From the NCBI RefSeq assembly GCF_009208105.1, contig NZ_WFKL01000001.1:4402001-4466000 (forward strand): DNA of 64,000 nucleotides, in the 5' to 3' direction. Position numbers and translations under genes: made by a program. The DNA comes from Rouxiella sp. S1S-2 (lineage in GTDB: Bacteria; Pseudomonadota; Gammaproteobacteria; Enterobacterales; Enterobacteriaceae). A model generated the notes under the pieces. That model did no database searches and had not been told where the DNA came from. It saw only the letters and a program-made list of their open reading frames with translations. The first letter of the stretch is position 1; each line of letters starts with the position of its first letter. Shown piece by piece: positions 1 to 9,383 of this stretch.

Positions 1-1307
1 CCTGGGCCGCACTGTGCACCAACGTTCTGATCATAATCTCGTTCCCGATCCTGACCGTTACCATTGCACTGCTGACTTTCGACCGCTATCTGGGCACCCA
101 TTTCTTTACCAATGATATGGGCGGCAACATGATGATGTACATCAACCTGATTTGGGCCTGGGGCCATCCGGAAGTGTATATCCTTGTTCTGCCAGTGTTC
201 GGTGTGTTCTCTGAAGTTACCGCAACCTTCTCCAAGAAACGCCTGTTTGGTTATACCTCATTAGTATGGGCAACCATTGCCATTACTGTGCTGGCGTTCG
301 TGGTATGGCTGCACCACTTCTTCACCATGGGTTCAGGCGCTAACGTCAATGCCTTCTTCGGCATCATGACGATGATTATTTCTATCCCTACCGGGGTTAA
401 AATCTTCAACTGGCTGTTCACCATGTATCAGGGTCGTATCACCCTGAACGCCGCTATGCTGTGGACCATCGGTTTCATCATCACCTTCTCTGTGGGGGGT
501 ATGACCGGCGTTCTGCTGGCGGTTCCTGGTGCTGACTTCGTGCTGCACAACAGTCTGTTCCTGATTGCTCACTTCCATAACGTGATTATCGGGGGTGTGG
601 TCTTCGGTTGCTTCGCAGGTATGACTTACTGGTTCCCTAAATCATTCGGCTTCACGCTGAACGAAAAATGGGGCGTGCGTGCGTTCTGGTTCTGGATTAT
701 CGGTTTCTTCGTTGCCTTTATGCCGCTGTACGCGCTGGGCTTCATGGGGATGACCCGTCGTCTGAGCCAAAACATCGATCCGCAGTTCCACGCATTGCTG
801 GTTGTTGCAGCGTTCGGTGCTGCGTTAATCGCCATTGGTATCGCCTGTATCTTCATCATGTTCTACGTCTCTATTCGTGACCGTGAACAGAATCGTGATT
901 TGACCGGTGACCCATGGGGTGCACGTACTCTGGAGTGGGCAACCTCTTCTCCTCCTCCGTTCTACAACTTCGCCATCGTGCCACATATCCACGACCGCGA
1001 TGAGTTCTGGGACATGAAAGAGAAAGGGACTGCTTATAAGAAACCGGCTAAATATGAAAAAATTCATATGCCTAAGAACAGTGGCGCAGGCTTCGTCATC
1101 GCTATGTTCAGCCTGGCCTTCGGTTTCGCAGCAATCTGGGACATGTGGTGGTTAGTGATCGTCGGCTTACTGGGCGTGGTCATCACCTGGATCTGGAAAA
1201 GCTTCGACGAGGATGTTGACTACTACGTTTCAGTTGAAGAAGTTGAGCGTATTGAAAACCAACATTATGAAAATATCAGCAAAGCGGGCGTGAAACATGG
1301 CAACTGA
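1..1307 (+). CDS. cyoB: Cytochrome bo3 ubiquinol oxidase subunit I (5' end outside window)
   Basis: Catalytic subunit of the proton-pumping haem-copper terminal oxidase of the inner membrane, which passes electrons from ubiquinol to oxygen. The frame is open from base 3, so only about the last 434 of the roughly 663 residues usual in enterobacteria are present and the start is missing. Active-site landmarks are visible: WGHPEVY (CuB histidine with its cross-linked tyrosine), the HH pair in VWLHHFF (CuB ligands) and HFHN (haem ligands), set among many hydrophobic helices. The stop overlaps the cyoC start by 11 bases, which indicates coupled translation in one cyo operon. The wording is close to E. 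coli CyoB throughout, so the call is secure. Confidence 0.98.
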   Translation, partial: WAALCTNVLIIISFPILTVTIALLTFDRYLGTHFFTNDMGGNMMMYINLIWAWGHPEVYILVLPVFGVFSEVTATFSKKRLFGYTSLVWATIAITVLAFVVWLHHFFTMGSGANVNAFFGIMTMIISIPTGVKIFNWLFTMYQGRITLNAAMLWTIGFIITFSVGGMTGVLLAVPGADFVLHNSLFLIAHFHNVIIGGVVFGCFAGMTYWFPKSFGFTLNEKWGVRAFWFWIIGFFVAFMPLYALGFMGMTRRLSQNIDPQFHALLVVAAFGAALIAIGIACIFIMFYVSIRDREQNRDLTGDPWGARTLEWATSSPPPFYNFAIVPHIHDRDEFWDMKEKGTAYKKPAKYEKIHMPKNSGAGFVIAMFSLAFGFAAIWDMWWLVIVGLLGVVITWIWKSFDEDVDYYVSVEEVERIENQHYENISKAGVKHGN

Positions 1308-1914
1308 TTCCCTGAATCCCCACAGCGCGGTCCATGATGATCATGGGCACCACGACGCGGGTGAGACTAAAGTCTTTGGCTTCTGGATTTACCTGATGAG
1401 CGACTGCGTATTGTTTGCAAGCCTGTTTGCAACCTTCGCAGTACTGGTACACGGGACCGCTGGCGGTCCCTCTGGTAAAGACATTTTCGAGCTACCGTTT
1501 GTATTGGTAGAAACCTTCTGCCTGCTGTTTAGTTCTATTACTTACGGCTTCGCAATGCTGGGTATGAGCAAAGGTAACGCAGGCGCTGTTAAAGGCTGGC
1601 TGTTTGTTACTTTCCTGTTCGGTCTTGGCTTCATCGGCATGGAACTCTATGAGTTCCATCACCTGATTGCTGAAGGTTTCGGTCCGGATCGCAGCGGCTT
1701 CCTGTCTGCCTTCTTTGCACTGGTTGCTACGCACGGTCTGCACGTAACCTGCGGTCTGATTTGGATAATCACTATGATTGTACAAATCAACCGTCGCGGT
1801 TTGACCGCTGTTAACCAAACGCGTCTGATGTGCCTAAGCCTGTTCTGGCACTTCTTGGACGTAGTATGGATTTGTGTATTCACCGTTGTTTATCTGATGG
1901 GAGTTCTGGCATGA
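1297..1914 (+). CDS. cyoC: Cytochrome bo3 ubiquinol oxidase subunit III
   Basis: Small membrane subunit of the bo3 oxidase, 205 residues (about 204 is usual), with a histidine-rich cytoplasmic N-terminus ([12 protein letters not shown]) and five predicted transmembrane segments. Subunit III does not hold redox centres; in this family it stabilises the complex and supports proton uptake. The ATG lies 11 bases inside the end of cyoB and the TGA overlaps the cyoD ATG as ATGA, so the gene sits in the middle of a tightly coupled operon. Similarity to the E. coli protein runs the full length. Confidence 0.97.
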   Translation: MATDSLNPHSAVHDDHGHHDAGETKVFGFWIYLMSDCVLFASLFATFAVLVHGTAGGPSGKDIFELPFVLVETFCLLFSSITYGFAMLGMSKGNAGAVKGWLFVTFLFGLGFIGMELYEFHHLIAEGFGPDRSGFLSAFFALVATHGLHVTCGLIWIITMIVQINRRGLTAVNQTRLMCLSLFWHFLDVVWICVFTVVYLMGVLA

Positions 1915-2243
1915 GTCATTCAACAACCTCTCACGGCGGTGCTAGCCACGGTAGCTTCAAGTCGTACATGATTGGCTTCGTTCTGTCGATTATCCTGACG
2001 GTAATCCCGTTTGCGATGGTGATGAGCAATACCGCATCACACTCGCTGATTTTGGGCACTGTCATTGCTTCGGCGATAATCCAGATCGTAGTTCATCTGG
2101 TGTATTTCCTGCACATGAATACATCATCGGAAGGACGCTGGAACCTGATTGCGTTCCTGTTCACCGCTGTGATTATCTTTATCGTTGTTGTGGGCTCACT
2201 GTGGATTATGTATAACCTCAACCTCAATATGATGGTCAGTTAA
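1911..2243 (+). CDS. cyoD: Cytochrome bo3 ubiquinol oxidase subunit IV
   Basis: Smallest subunit of the bo3 oxidase, 110 residues with three hydrophobic helices after a short His/Ser-rich N-terminus ([14 protein letters not shown]). It assists assembly of the copper site and of subunit I in characterised homologues. The frame stays open upstream to base 1830, but the start at 1911 is chosen because it gives the family length, matches the E. coli N-terminus and forms the usual ATGA overlap with the cyoC stop. cyoE follows after 14 bases. Confidence 0.96.
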   Translation: MSHSTTSHGGASHGSFKSYMIGFVLSIILTVIPFAMVMSNTASHSLILGTVIASAIIQIVVHLVYFLHMNTSSEGRWNLIAFLFTAVIIFIVVVGSLWIMYNLNLNMMVS

Positions 2244-2257
2244 AAGCCGAGCTGCAT

Positions 2258-3148
2258 GTGATGATTAAGAAATACCTGCAAGTAACTAAACCAGGAATTA
2301 TTTTCGGTAATTTAATTTCTGTCGTCGGGGGATTCCTCCTTGCTTCCAAAGGAAGCATCGATTTCCCTCTCTTTCTCGCTGCATTTGTAGGCGTCTCGTT
2401 GGTGGTTGCGTCGGGCTGTGTGTTTAACAACTACATAGACCGCGACATCGACAAGGTAATGGAAAGAACGAAGAACCGAGTTCTGGTAAAAGGACTTATA
2501 CCGCCGAAAACCACCCTGGTTTACGCTACTATCCTGGGTATTTTAGGCTTTGCACTGCTGTACGTTGGCGCCAACCCGTTGTCTATGTGGTTGGCGGTCA
2601 TGGGCTTTGTGGTTTATGTCGGCATTTACAGCCTGTACATGAAACGCAACTCCGTGTACGGCACGCTGATTGGTAGCTTATCCGGCGCTGCGCCGCCGGT
2701 TATCGGATACTGCGCTGTCACCGGCCAGTTCGATATGGGTGCGTTGATCCTGCTACTGATCTTTAGCCTGTGGCAGATGCCGCATTCTTATGCGATTGCT
2801 ATCTTCCGCTTTAAAGATTATCAAGCAGCAAACATTCCGGTTCTGCCGGTTGTTAAAGGCGTTGCGGTTGCCAAGCATCATATTACGGTCTGGATCCTGG
2901 CCTTTATGATTGCCACTTTGATGCTCACACTGAGCGGTTACGCAGGGTATAAATACCTGATCGTTGCCGCCGCGGTCAGCGTTTGGTGGTTGGGCATGGC
3001 ACTGCGCGGATACAAAACTGAAAATGATATCGTATGGGCAAGAAAGCTGTTTATCTTCTCCATCGTTGCCATCACTTCACTGAGTGTCATGATGTCTATC
3101 GACTTTAACGCCGCAGCACCGAACAGCTTACTGACCTACGTTTGGTAA
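2258..3148 (+). CDS. cyoE: Protohaem IX farnesyltransferase (haem O synthase)
   Basis: Integral membrane prenyltransferase that adds a farnesyl group from farnesyl diphosphate to protohaem IX, producing the haem O that CyoB needs. It has 296 residues, the family length, with the UbiA-type aspartate-rich motifs NNYIDRDID (near residue 70) and the second loop around YSLYMKR. The start is a GTG directly followed by an ATG, giving MMIKKYL as in E. coli (MMFKQYL); beginning at the second codon (2261) is also possible. It is the last gene of the cyo operon and is followed by a strong terminator hairpin. Confidence 0.96.
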   Translation: MMIKKYLQVTKPGIIFGNLISVVGGFLLASKGSIDFPLFLAAFVGVSLVVASGCVFNNYIDRDIDKVMERTKNRVLVKGLIPPKTTLVYATILGILGFALLYVGANPLSMWLAVMGFVVYVGIYSLYMKRNSVYGTLIGSLSGAAPPVIGYCAVTGQFDMGALILLLIFSLWQMPHSYAIAIFRFKDYQAANIPVLPVVKGVAVAKHHITVWILAFMIATLMLTLSGYAGYKYLIVAAAVSVWWLGMALRGYKTENDIVWARKLFIFSIVAITSLSVMMSIDFNAAAPNSLLTYVW

Positions 3149-3170
3149 GCCGGGCGGTTAACAGCAAATG

Positions 3171-3206
3171 AAAAATGGCCGGTATCGCTACCGGCCATTT
3201 TTTTTG
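3171..3206 (+). terminator. Rho-independent terminator of the cyo operon
   Basis: Arms AAAATGGCCGGTA and TACCGGCCATTTT are separated by a four-base loop and followed by a run of eight T, 23 bases after the cyoE stop. This is a textbook intrinsic terminator for rightward transcription. Confidence 0.93.
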
Positions 3207-3356
3207 GAATGAATACAGTTTCCTGTCTAATACTCGCGCAGTAAAAGTATTTTCTCGTCAATATTGAGAAATCTGAAATATCTGCTAAACATCCAGCGAT
3301 TTACCTGCATACAAAAAAGCCACTACAATATCGCTGTTTGTAATTTTGAGGTAGCA

Positions 3357-4721
3357 ATGAACGATAACCAAATGACCCGTCAGGAAAGTCGGGCGACCTG
3401 GGGACTAGGGACAGTATTTTCACTACGCATGCTCGGCATGTTCATGGTTCTTCCGGTTCTGACCACTTACGGTATGTCATTATCCGGCGCGAGCGAAACG
3501 CTCATCGGTATCGCCATCGGTATTTATGGACTGGCTCAGGCCATTTTCCAGATCCCCTTCGGTCTGCTCTCTGACCGCGTAGGTCGCAAACCGCTTATCG
3601 TCTTCGGACTGCTTATTTTCACAATGGGTAGCGTGGTTGCCGCCAGCACAGATTCTATCTGGGGCGTGATTATTGGCCGTGCGTTGCAGGGTTCAGGGGC
3701 GATTGCCGCCGCCGTTATGGCGCTGCTTTCCGACCTGACGCGCGAGCAAAATCGCACCAAGGCTATGGCGTTTATCGGTATCAGTTTCGGCATTACTTTT
3801 GCCATTGCGATGGTGCTTGGTCCCATCATCACCCACGCTTGGGGTCTACACGCGCTGTTTTGGGCAATTGCTGCATTAACAATTTGCGGCATCGTGATCA
3901 CTCTTGCGGTTGTCCCCTCCCCCGCTTCACATCTTCTTAATCGTGAGTCGAGTGTGGTAAAAGGCAGCTTCAGTAAAGTGTTGTCCAACAGCAAATTACT
4001 GAAACTTAACTTTGGCATTCTTTGCCTGCACATTCTGCTGATGTCGAGCTTTGTGGTGCTACCACAGGTTATGGAAAAGGCCGGATTCCCGCCAAGTGAA
4101 CACTGGCGCGTCTATCTGGTGACTATGTTGACCTCTTTTGTCGCGGTTATTCCGGTGATTATCTACGCCGAGACAAAGCGCCACATGAAACAGGTCTTCG
4201 TCGGCTGCGTGGTGGTATTACTGCTGGCCGAAATTGTGCTGTGGTGTGCGGGTCTGCATCTTTGGGTAATCATTGCCGGAATTCAGCTGTTCTTCCTGGC
4301 TTTTAACGTGATGGAAGCCATTCTGCCCTCGCTTATCAGCAAAGAGTCTCCGGCAGGATACAAAGGCACGGCGATGGGGCTTTATTCCACCAGCCAGTTC
4401 ATCGGCGTGGCCATTGGCGGCAGCATGGGCGGCTACATTTTCGGTCATGCCGGTGCCGGTGCGGTCTTCCTGGTGTGCGCAGCAATTGCCGTGGTGTGGT
4501 TCTTTGTCAGCATGAGCATGTCCGAACCGCCTTACGTTAGCAGCATTCGAATTACGCTTTCTGAAGATGTGGCGAAAGACGTCACGCTTGCAACGCGCAT
4601 GAAATCACAGCCGGGCGTTGCCGACGTCGTAGTGGTAGCAGAAGAGTTGAGTGCTTACGTGAAGGTTGATACCAAACAGACCAATCGTCAGGCGCTTGAG
4701 GCGTTTGTGAGTCAGGCCTGA
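3357..4721 (+). CDS. yajR: MFS transporter YajR
   Basis: Major facilitator superfamily carrier of the inner membrane with twelve predicted helices; the E. coli orthologue has a solved structure but no firmly established substrate. The MFS motif A is visible as GLLSDRVGRKPL in the loop between helices 2 and 3. The last 65 or so residues (EPPYVSSIRITLSE onward) form the extra cytoplasmic ferredoxin-like 'YAM' domain of YajR. The frame extends upstream to base 3264, but the ATG at 3357 (MNDNQMTRQESRATWGLG) gives exactly the 454 residues of E. coli YajR. It lies just after the cyo operon, as in E. coli, but behind a terminator, so it needs its own promoter. It converges on yajQ. Confidence 0.95.
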   Translation: MNDNQMTRQESRATWGLGTVFSLRMLGMFMVLPVLTTYGMSLSGASETLIGIAIGIYGLAQAIFQIPFGLLSDRVGRKPLIVFGLLIFTMGSVVAASTDSIWGVIIGRALQGSGAIAAAVMALLSDLTREQNRTKAMAFIGISFGITFAIAMVLGPIITHAWGLHALFWAIAALTICGIVITLAVVPSPASHLLNRESSVVKGSFSKVLSNSKLLKLNFGILCLHILLMSSFVVLPQVMEKAGFPPSEHWRVYLVTMLTSFVAVIPVIIYAETKRHMKQVFVGCVVVLLLAEIVLWCAGLHLWVIIAGIQLFFLAFNVMEAILPSLISKESPAGYKGTAMGLYSTSQFIGVAIGGSMGGYIFGHAGAGAVFLVCAAIAVVWFFVSMSMSEPPYVSSIRITLSEDVAKDVTLATRMKSQPGVADVVVVAEELSAYVKVDTKQTNRQALEAFVSQA

Positions 4722-4761
4722 TTGAGGGAACAGCAACTCAGCGTTAACGGCCGAGATACGA

Positions 4762-4820
4762 GTTCCCCCCTCCCCCTCTCCCCGCTGAAAAAGCGCGGGG
4801 GAGAGCTGGAGAGGGGGAAC
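4762..4820. repeat. Long inverted repeat between convergent yajR and yajQ
   Basis: A GTTCCCCC...GGGGGAAC palindrome with pyrimidine-only and purine-only arms (CCCTCTCCCCGC pairing with GCGCGGGGGAGAG) lies between the stops of yajR and yajQ. The arms contain small mismatches. It resembles the short interspersed intergenic palindromes found between convergent genes in enterobacteria and could stall or stabilise both mRNA 3' ends. There is no flanking T run, so it is not a classic intrinsic terminator. Confidence 0.6.
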
Positions 4821-4826
4821 AGCGAC

Positions 4827-5318
4827 TCAGTCGCGGAAGTTTTTAAACTGGAAAGGTTGGCCCAAATCGCCGCCGCGAACCAGCGCCATTACCGCCTGTA
4901 AATCATCGCGCGCCTTACCGGTAACGCGAACTTCATCACCCTGAATCTGCGCCTGAACCTTCAGTTTGCTGTCTTTAATCAGCTTAACAATCTTCTTTGC
5001 CAATGCGCTTTCAATACCTGAATGCAGTTTGGCATCTACGCTAAAGGTTTTCCCACTGTGAGTCATCTCTTTAGGGATTTCCAGTGCGCCGCCTTCAATG
5101 TTGCGTTTCAGCAGGGCCGAACGCAGGATATCGAGCAACTGCTCAACCTGAAAATCAGAGACGCTGGCAACTTTGATACTCTCGTCTTTTTCGTTTAATT
5201 CAAAACTGGCTTCAACGTTGCGAAAATCAAAACGGTTGGCCAGATCACGGGTCGCGTTATCTACCGCGTTACGAACTTCCTGCATATCAATTTCAGAAAC
5301 AATATCGAAAGATGGCAT
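4827..5318 (-). CDS. yajQ: Nucleotide-binding protein YajQ (UPF0234 family)
   Basis: 163 residues, the full family length, beginning [22 protein letters not shown], a signature of the YajQ family. Members have a double ferredoxin-like fold, bind nucleotides or tRNA, and in Xanthomonas and Pseudomonas a homologue binds cyclic di-GMP; the role in enterobacteria is not settled. The start is supported by a strong ribosome-binding site (GGGGAGAAG) just upstream. It is transcribed toward yajR, whose 3' end it faces across a palindrome. Confidence 0.94.
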   Translation of the reverse strand: MPSFDIVSEIDMQEVRNAVDNATRDLANRFDFRNVEASFELNEKDESIKVASVSDFQVEQLLDILRSALLKRNIEGGALEIPKEMTHSGKTFSVDAKLHSGIESALAKKIVKLIKDSKLKVQAQIQGDEVRVTGKARDDLQAVMALVRGGDLGQPFQFKNFRD

Positions 5319-5455
5319 TGTTGCTTCTCCCCTAAATGTATTTGTACGTCACTTATTATGAGCATTAAACTCTGCAATGGCGGACATGATACCGACTTAC
5401 TCCGTCATTGCCAAAAACAAGCCAATAAATCGGGCGCTAATGCCTGCTTTTAAGT

Positions 5456-5779
5456 CTATTTTAGCCCTAATAACCTAAGTCCTGCGGTAATGGCAGCCGC
5501 AACCAGGATAACCACAATCAGCGGACGACCGCGCCAGGCGAGAAACGCCGCCACCGCGACGCCCGTGGGACGCGCAAGACCGGCAAACCCCTCACCTTCA
5601 TAGAAGGTCGAAATGGCGGCAACCGACAATAAAAGCGTGGTTGCCGCGTCGGCCAGTAGCGCATTGGCCGCGGGCGACAGCGAAAGACGATTGCCCAGCT
5701 TAAATCCAGCAAAACGCAGCAGGTAGGTTCCTGCAGCCAACAGCGCGATACCCCCGATGATAAGAGCGTGACTCATCAT
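5456..5779 (-). CDS. azlD: AzlD-family small subunit of a branched-chain amino-acid exporter
   Basis: Small hydrophobic protein of 107 residues (MMSHALIIGGIALLAAGTYLLRFAG...) with about four membrane segments and the AzlD-family opening 'GTYLLRFAGFKLG'. AzlD proteins work with AzlC as a two-component exporter of branched-chain amino acids and analogues (AzlCD in Bacillus, YgaZH in E. coli, BrnFE in Corynebacterium). The frame is open much further upstream, but the start at 5779 forms an ATGA overlap with the azlC stop and has a strong GGAGGAAA ribosome-binding site 6-7 bases away. It is co-transcribed with azlC. Confidence 0.85.
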   Translation of the reverse strand: MMSHALIIGGIALLAAGTYLLRFAGFKLGNRLSLSPAANALLADAATTLLLSVAAISTFYEGEGFAGLARPTGVAVAAFLAWRGRPLIVVILVAAAITAGLRLLGLK

Positions 5780-6447
5780 TTGTGTTTCCTCCACGCCGCA
5801 AGCCCAAGCAGAGAAAACAGTACCGGCAGTCCGGTGGTCACCAGCGGCACGGCGGCAAGCGAAATGGCCATGCCGGTCAGCGCCCGACGCCGAGTTTGAT
5901 GCTTTTTGAGGGCCGAAACCGTGAGGGCCAGTAAAATAGCCGGAAAAACAGCGTCGAGTCCAATCACCTTGATATCGGGGATAATCTTCCCCAACGTTCC
6001 GCCAATCAACACACCGAGCGGCCAGCAAAGAGCAATGCCAAGCCCGCACAGCCAATAGGCGGCCCGAGATTGAGCATGGCCATTTTGCGAAACGCCAAAC
6101 ACCACGCTCTCGTCATTCATAATGTGGCAACCCAGTAGCTGAGTCGCACGATGCTTACCCATCAATCCTTTAACCGTCATCCCAAAAGGCAAATGACGAG
6201 CATTCACCAACAGTCCTGCGGCTGCGGCAGCAAACGGACTGCCGCCCCCAGCAACAATGCTGATAAAGAGAAATTCCGACGCTCCAGCCAACACCAGCAA
6301 GGAAAGCGCCATCGGTACCCACAGCGGAAAATCACTGGCCGTGGCCAAAGAACCGTATGATAGCCCAACAATTCCGTCGGCCAGGCAGACCAGTGCTATC
6401 GCCTTAATCACATCGCCCCCGAGCGGCGTAATCAATGTTTTACGCAT
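5776..6447 (-). CDS. azlC: AzlC-family large subunit of a branched-chain amino-acid exporter
   Basis: Membrane protein of 223 residues, the usual AzlC length, with repeated hydrophobic helices and the family-type segments SYGSLATASDFPLW and GLLVNARHLPFG. It pairs with the overlapping azlD gene to form an amino-acid exporter of the LIV-E/AzlCD family; the exact substrate cannot be read from the sequence. The start at 6447 (MRKTLITPLGGDV) is chosen because upstream extensions run through the divergent promoter and the 5' end of the regulator gene. A palindrome sits in the shared promoter region, so control by the neighbouring XRE-cupin regulator is likely. Confidence 0.85.
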   Translation of the reverse strand: MRKTLITPLGGDVIKAIALVCLADGIVGLSYGSLATASDFPLWVPMALSLLVLAGASEFLFISIVAGGGSPFAAAAAGLLVNARHLPFGMTVKGLMGKHRATQLLGCHIMNDESVVFGVSQNGHAQSRAAYWLCGLGIALCWPLGVLIGGTLGKIIPDIKVIGLDAVFPAILLALTVSALKKHQTRRRALTGMAISLAAVPLVTTGLPVLFSLLGLAAWRKHK

Positions 6448-6515
6448 TTTTACTATCCCATAACGAACGCTAAGGCTGTTATAATGAACAACTGGCGAAT
6501 AACTTTCAAGGCGAA

Positions 6516-6525
6516 CGAACGTTCG
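6516..6525. promoter_or_regulatory. Palindrome in the azlC / regulator divergent promoter
   Basis: CGAACGTTCG is a perfect ten-base palindrome, preceded directly by another GCGAACG half, in the 102-base gap between the divergent azlC and regulator starts, about 25 bases upstream of the regulator ATG. Its place makes it a candidate operator for the adjacent regulator. This is inferred from position and symmetry only. Confidence 0.4.
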
Positions 6526-6549
6526 ATATAAAAAACACTGGTAGCCATT

Positions 6550-7098
6550 ATGACTCAACCCATCAGTATTATTGCGAAAGCGCTCGTTCGTGAGCGGCAA
6601 AGAACCGGCCTGTCTTTGGCCGAAATCTCTCGTCGCGCCGGAATAGCAAAATCCACCCTGTCGCAGCTGGAGTCAGGCAACGGCAACCCGAGCATCGAAA
6701 CACTGTGGTCGCTTTGCGTCGCGCTGGATATTCCCTTTGCGCGGCTGATGGAACCACAGGTTATTACCTCGCAGGTTATCCGGTTCGGTGAAGGACCTTC
6801 GGTTACGGCCGAGATGGCGCACTATAAAGCCATTCTGCTGGCCACCTGCCCGCCCGGTGCAAGGAGAGATATCTACCAGCTGATTACCCAGCCGGGGGAC
6901 GATCGCCACTCACATCCGCACTCAGCGGGGTCGATTGAGCATATCATCGTGACCAAAGGTCGTGCGCTGATAGGTCCTATCGACAGTCCTGTGGAATTAA
7001 ATCCCGGTGACTATATTTGCTACCCCGGTGATCAACCGCACATTTTCAAAGCATTAGAGCCAGATACGCATGCCATTCTGGTCTCCGAGCAAAATTAA
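6550..7098 (+). CDS. XRE-family regulator with C-terminal cupin sensor domain
   Basis: 182 residues. An N-terminal lambda-repressor-like helix-turn-helix spans about residues 8-62 (LVRERQRTGLSLAEISRRAG ... LSQLESGNGNPSIETL), and a C-terminal cupin_2 barrel about 105-178, with HSHPHSAGSIEH and the GDYICYPGDQPH strand holding the likely metal or ligand-binding histidines. Such HTH-cupin proteins regulate adjacent transport or catabolic genes in response to a small molecule. It is divergent from azlCD, so it probably controls the exporter. The specific ligand is unknown; no gene name can be assigned. Confidence 0.85.
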   Translation: MTQPISIIAKALVRERQRTGLSLAEISRRAGIAKSTLSQLESGNGNPSIETLWSLCVALDIPFARLMEPQVITSQVIRFGEGPSVTAEMAHYKAILLATCPPGARRDIYQLITQPGDDRHSHPHSAGSIEHIIVTKGRALIGPIDSPVELNPGDYICYPGDQPHIFKALEPDTHAILVSEQN

Positions 7099-7162
7099 CG
7101 CCCAGGTTAAAAGTGTGATCCGCTGCACAAAAGACTATACTAAGAAGGTAAATTTTACATTT

Positions 7163-7185
7163 TTGCAACATTGCAACTTTTGCAA
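7163..7185. repeat. Three TTGCAA repeats upstream of panE
   Basis: TTGCAA occurs at 7163, 7171 and 7180, 8 and 9 bases apart, in the A+T-rich leader about 75-95 bases before the panE start. Each unit is itself a palindrome. It may be a protein-binding site or chance in a T/A-rich stretch. Confidence 0.35.
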
Positions 7186-7257
7186 AAAAACCCAATATTT
7201 ATGCGCCTGTAGACTGGGTGTTTCAGCAGCAAAAATACGGGGTATAAAGGAGTAGAG

Positions 7258-8172
7258 ATGAAGATTACTGTTTTAGGGTGCGGTGCCCTGGGGCAACTCT
7301 GGCTGTCCACACTGTATCAGCAGGGGCATGACGTGCAGGGATGGATCCGTATTCCCCAGCCGTTTTGCGCAGTCAACGTGATTTTCCCTGACGGTCAGGC
7401 GTTTAACCGCAATCTGCCGACTAACGACCCACAGCATTTAGCTGAAAGCCAGCTGCTACTGGTTACGCTGAAAGCCTGGCAGGTCTCAAGCGCACTCAGT
7501 TCGCTGCTGCCACTACTCAACGAAAATTGCGCTATTTTATTGCTGCATAACGGCATGGGCGCGGTGGATGAACTGCCGGCGCACCGGCTGCCCATTCTAC
7601 TTGGCGCAACCACCCACGCAGCGCGTCATGAAGGCAATGCGATTGTTCACGTTGCTTCAGGCATTACCCACATTGGCCCCGCCAACGCGCGCGGCGCGGC
7701 GACAAGTTATCTGGCAGATCAATTGCACGATGCTCTGCCCGACGTCGCCTGGCACGACAATATTCTGCCTTCCTTGTGGAACAAACTGGCGGTGAACTGC
7801 GTGATTAATCCGCTGACCGCATTGCATGATTGCACCAACGGCGACCTGATTACCTACGGCGAGCAGATCGAAAAAATTTGCTCAGAGGTGGCGGAAGTGA
7901 TGGCTATCGAGGGTTATCAAACCCACAAAGAGTCGCTGCTGAGCTATGTTTACCAGGTTATCGACACCACGTCGGCCAATCACTCTTCCATGCTGCAGGA
8001 TATCCGCAATCAGCGGCATACAGAAATTGATTACATCACCGGTTATGTCTTGCGCCGTGGCCGCAGTCACGGTCTGCAACTGCCGGTGAACAACCGGTTA
8101 TTCGAGAAAATTAAAAGTAAGGAAAATGATTATGAGCGTTTCAGCTCTGGTATGTCTGGCACCTGGCAGTGA
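7258..8172 (+). CDS. panE: 2-Dehydropantoate 2-reductase
   Basis: NADPH-dependent ketopantoate reductase, which makes pantoate for pantothenate and coenzyme A synthesis in the cytoplasm. It has 304 residues (303 is usual), with the Rossmann motif GCGALG at residues 7-12, the conserved [15 protein letters not shown] segment carrying the catalytic lysine, and the C-terminal [10 protein letters not shown] motif with the catalytic glutamate. An AGGAG ribosome-binding site precedes the ATG. Its 3' end overlaps yajL by 41 bases, the same pairing as in E. coli. Confidence 0.96.
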   Translation: MKITVLGCGALGQLWLSTLYQQGHDVQGWIRIPQPFCAVNVIFPDGQAFNRNLPTNDPQHLAESQLLLVTLKAWQVSSALSSLLPLLNENCAILLLHNGMGAVDELPAHRLPILLGATTHAARHEGNAIVHVASGITHIGPANARGAATSYLADQLHDALPDVAWHDNILPSLWNKLAVNCVINPLTALHDCTNGDLITYGEQIEKICSEVAEVMAIEGYQTHKESLLSYVYQVIDTTSANHSSMLQDIRNQRHTEIDYITGYVLRRGRSHGLQLPVNNRLFEKIKSKENDYERFSSGMSGTWQ

Positions 8173-8722
8173 AGAACTGGAGGCCGTAACCGCCATTGAC
8201 CTGCTGGTTCGCGCCGGTATAAAAGTCACCACTGCGAGCGTGGCCGGTGACGGTAATCGCGAAATTCGCTGCTCACGCGGTGTGACACTGTTAGCCGACG
8301 TGGCGCTGGTTGACGTTGCCGACGAAGAATACGACGCGATTGTGCTACCCGGTGGTTTAAAAGGTGCCGAATGTTTTCGCGACAGTCCGTTGCTGGTTGA
8401 AAAAGTACGTCATGTTAACGTCACCGGAAAACTGGTTGCCGCTATCTGCGCCGCACCCGCACTGGTGCTGGAATATCACGACCTGTTCCCTGTGGGAAAC
8501 ATGACCGGTTTCCCGGCGCTAAAAGATAAAATATCGCCAAACAAATGGATGGATAAGCGAGTGATGTTTGACCCACGCGTTAACCTTCTGACCAGCCAAG
8601 GACCGGGCACCGCTATCGAGTTTTCGTTAAAAATGATTGACTTGCTGGTGGGTAAAGCCAAGGCCGCCGAGGTTGCCGCGCAGCTGGTGCTCTATCCCGG
8701 CGTGCATAACTATCAGGATTAA
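8132..8722 (+). CDS. yajL: DJ-1/PfpI-family protein deglycase YajL
   Basis: 196 residues, identical in length to E. coli YajL, a close bacterial homologue of human DJ-1 involved in oxidative-stress protection and reported to repair glyoxal-modified proteins. The nucleophile is Cys106 in AAICAAPA, with the partner glutamate in PGSEE (residues 11-15). An in-frame ATG exists six bases earlier, but 8132 is preferred because the AAGGA ribosome-binding site then has normal spacing and the N-terminus [15 protein letters not shown] matches. It overlaps the end of panE by 41 bases, so the two are likely co-transcribed. Confidence 0.95.
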   Translation: MSVSALVCLAPGSEELEAVTAIDLLVRAGIKVTTASVAGDGNREIRCSRGVTLLADVALVDVADEEYDAIVLPGGLKGAECFRDSPLLVEKVRHVNVTGKLVAAICAAPALVLEYHDLFPVGNMTGFPALKDKISPNKWMDKRVMFDPRVNLLTSQGPGTAIEFSLKMIDLLVGKAKAAEVAAQLVLYPGVHNYQD

Positions 8723-8822
8723 GCATGATGTGGCTTGAAAAAATAATGCGATGTTATGAGCGAAATGTGTAAGCTCATAGATAACTACGGCTCTAAAATC
8801 GCATTTTTGAGCAGAGAAACCA

Positions 8823-9203
8823 ATGACAGCAATAAAACCGACTATTTCTAATTACATACCCACTTCCATTACAGAAAAAGATAAAATCTGGATCATCGCT
8901 AATGGGATGGTTGAAAACATTGAAAAATTGAAAAATGCGGCAAAATCATTGAAAAGTAATACTTCAGTTTTCGAAAAGAAGTGCAACAAGGCTATCACCT
9001 CATTAGGTAAAATAATGAAATATCCGCAAACTGATTATTCTGTGGTTGCTTTAGCAAAATTAGGCCATCGGACGGAAAAAATCTGTACGTCATCGAAATT
9101 TGCGGCCTTACGTACAGATTCCACCAACGTAATGAATAAGGTTGATAACCAGTTGAAAATTGCGATCTTGGATCTCAGCAGGTTAACACTTGAGCATAAT
9201 TAA
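8823..9203 (+). CDS. Hypothetical protein, A+T-rich orphan
   Basis: 126-residue predicted soluble protein, lysine- and asparagine-rich and mostly alpha-helical by composition, with no signal peptide, no membrane segment and no motif that I recognise. The coding DNA is visibly more A+T-rich than the neighbouring yajL and phosphatase genes, with codons such as AAA, AAT and ATA favoured, which is a sign of recent acquisition. The start is preceded by GAGAAACCA, a passable ribosome-binding site. A TATGAGC/GCTCATA hairpin lies 45 bases upstream. Function unknown; it is a plausible real gene because the frame is long for such A+T-rich DNA. Confidence 0.55.
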   Translation: MTAIKPTISNYIPTSITEKDKIWIIANGMVENIEKLKNAAKSLKSNTSVFEKKCNKAITSLGKIMKYPQTDYSVVALAKLGHRTEKICTSSKFAALRTDSTNVMNKVDNQLKIAILDLSRLTLEHN

Positions 9204-9383
9204 CCAGCTGGTTGACTTAGTATTCAGATCGCCTCAATTTTAAGTCATTACAGCAGTTTGCGCGACCGCTGTCACAATCAAGCCCTTTCCCCGTTGCAGT
9301 CCTATCAGTGATTGATATGATTTTATTTCTAAATATTTCATAAAGTAATAAATTCATTTTCAATCACTATAGGGAAATAGAAC

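Noticed and set aside
9204..9383. Pho box or PhoP box before the acid phosphatase
   Set aside because: CTGTCAC and TTCAT-like fragments occur, but no two correctly spaced half-sites were found.
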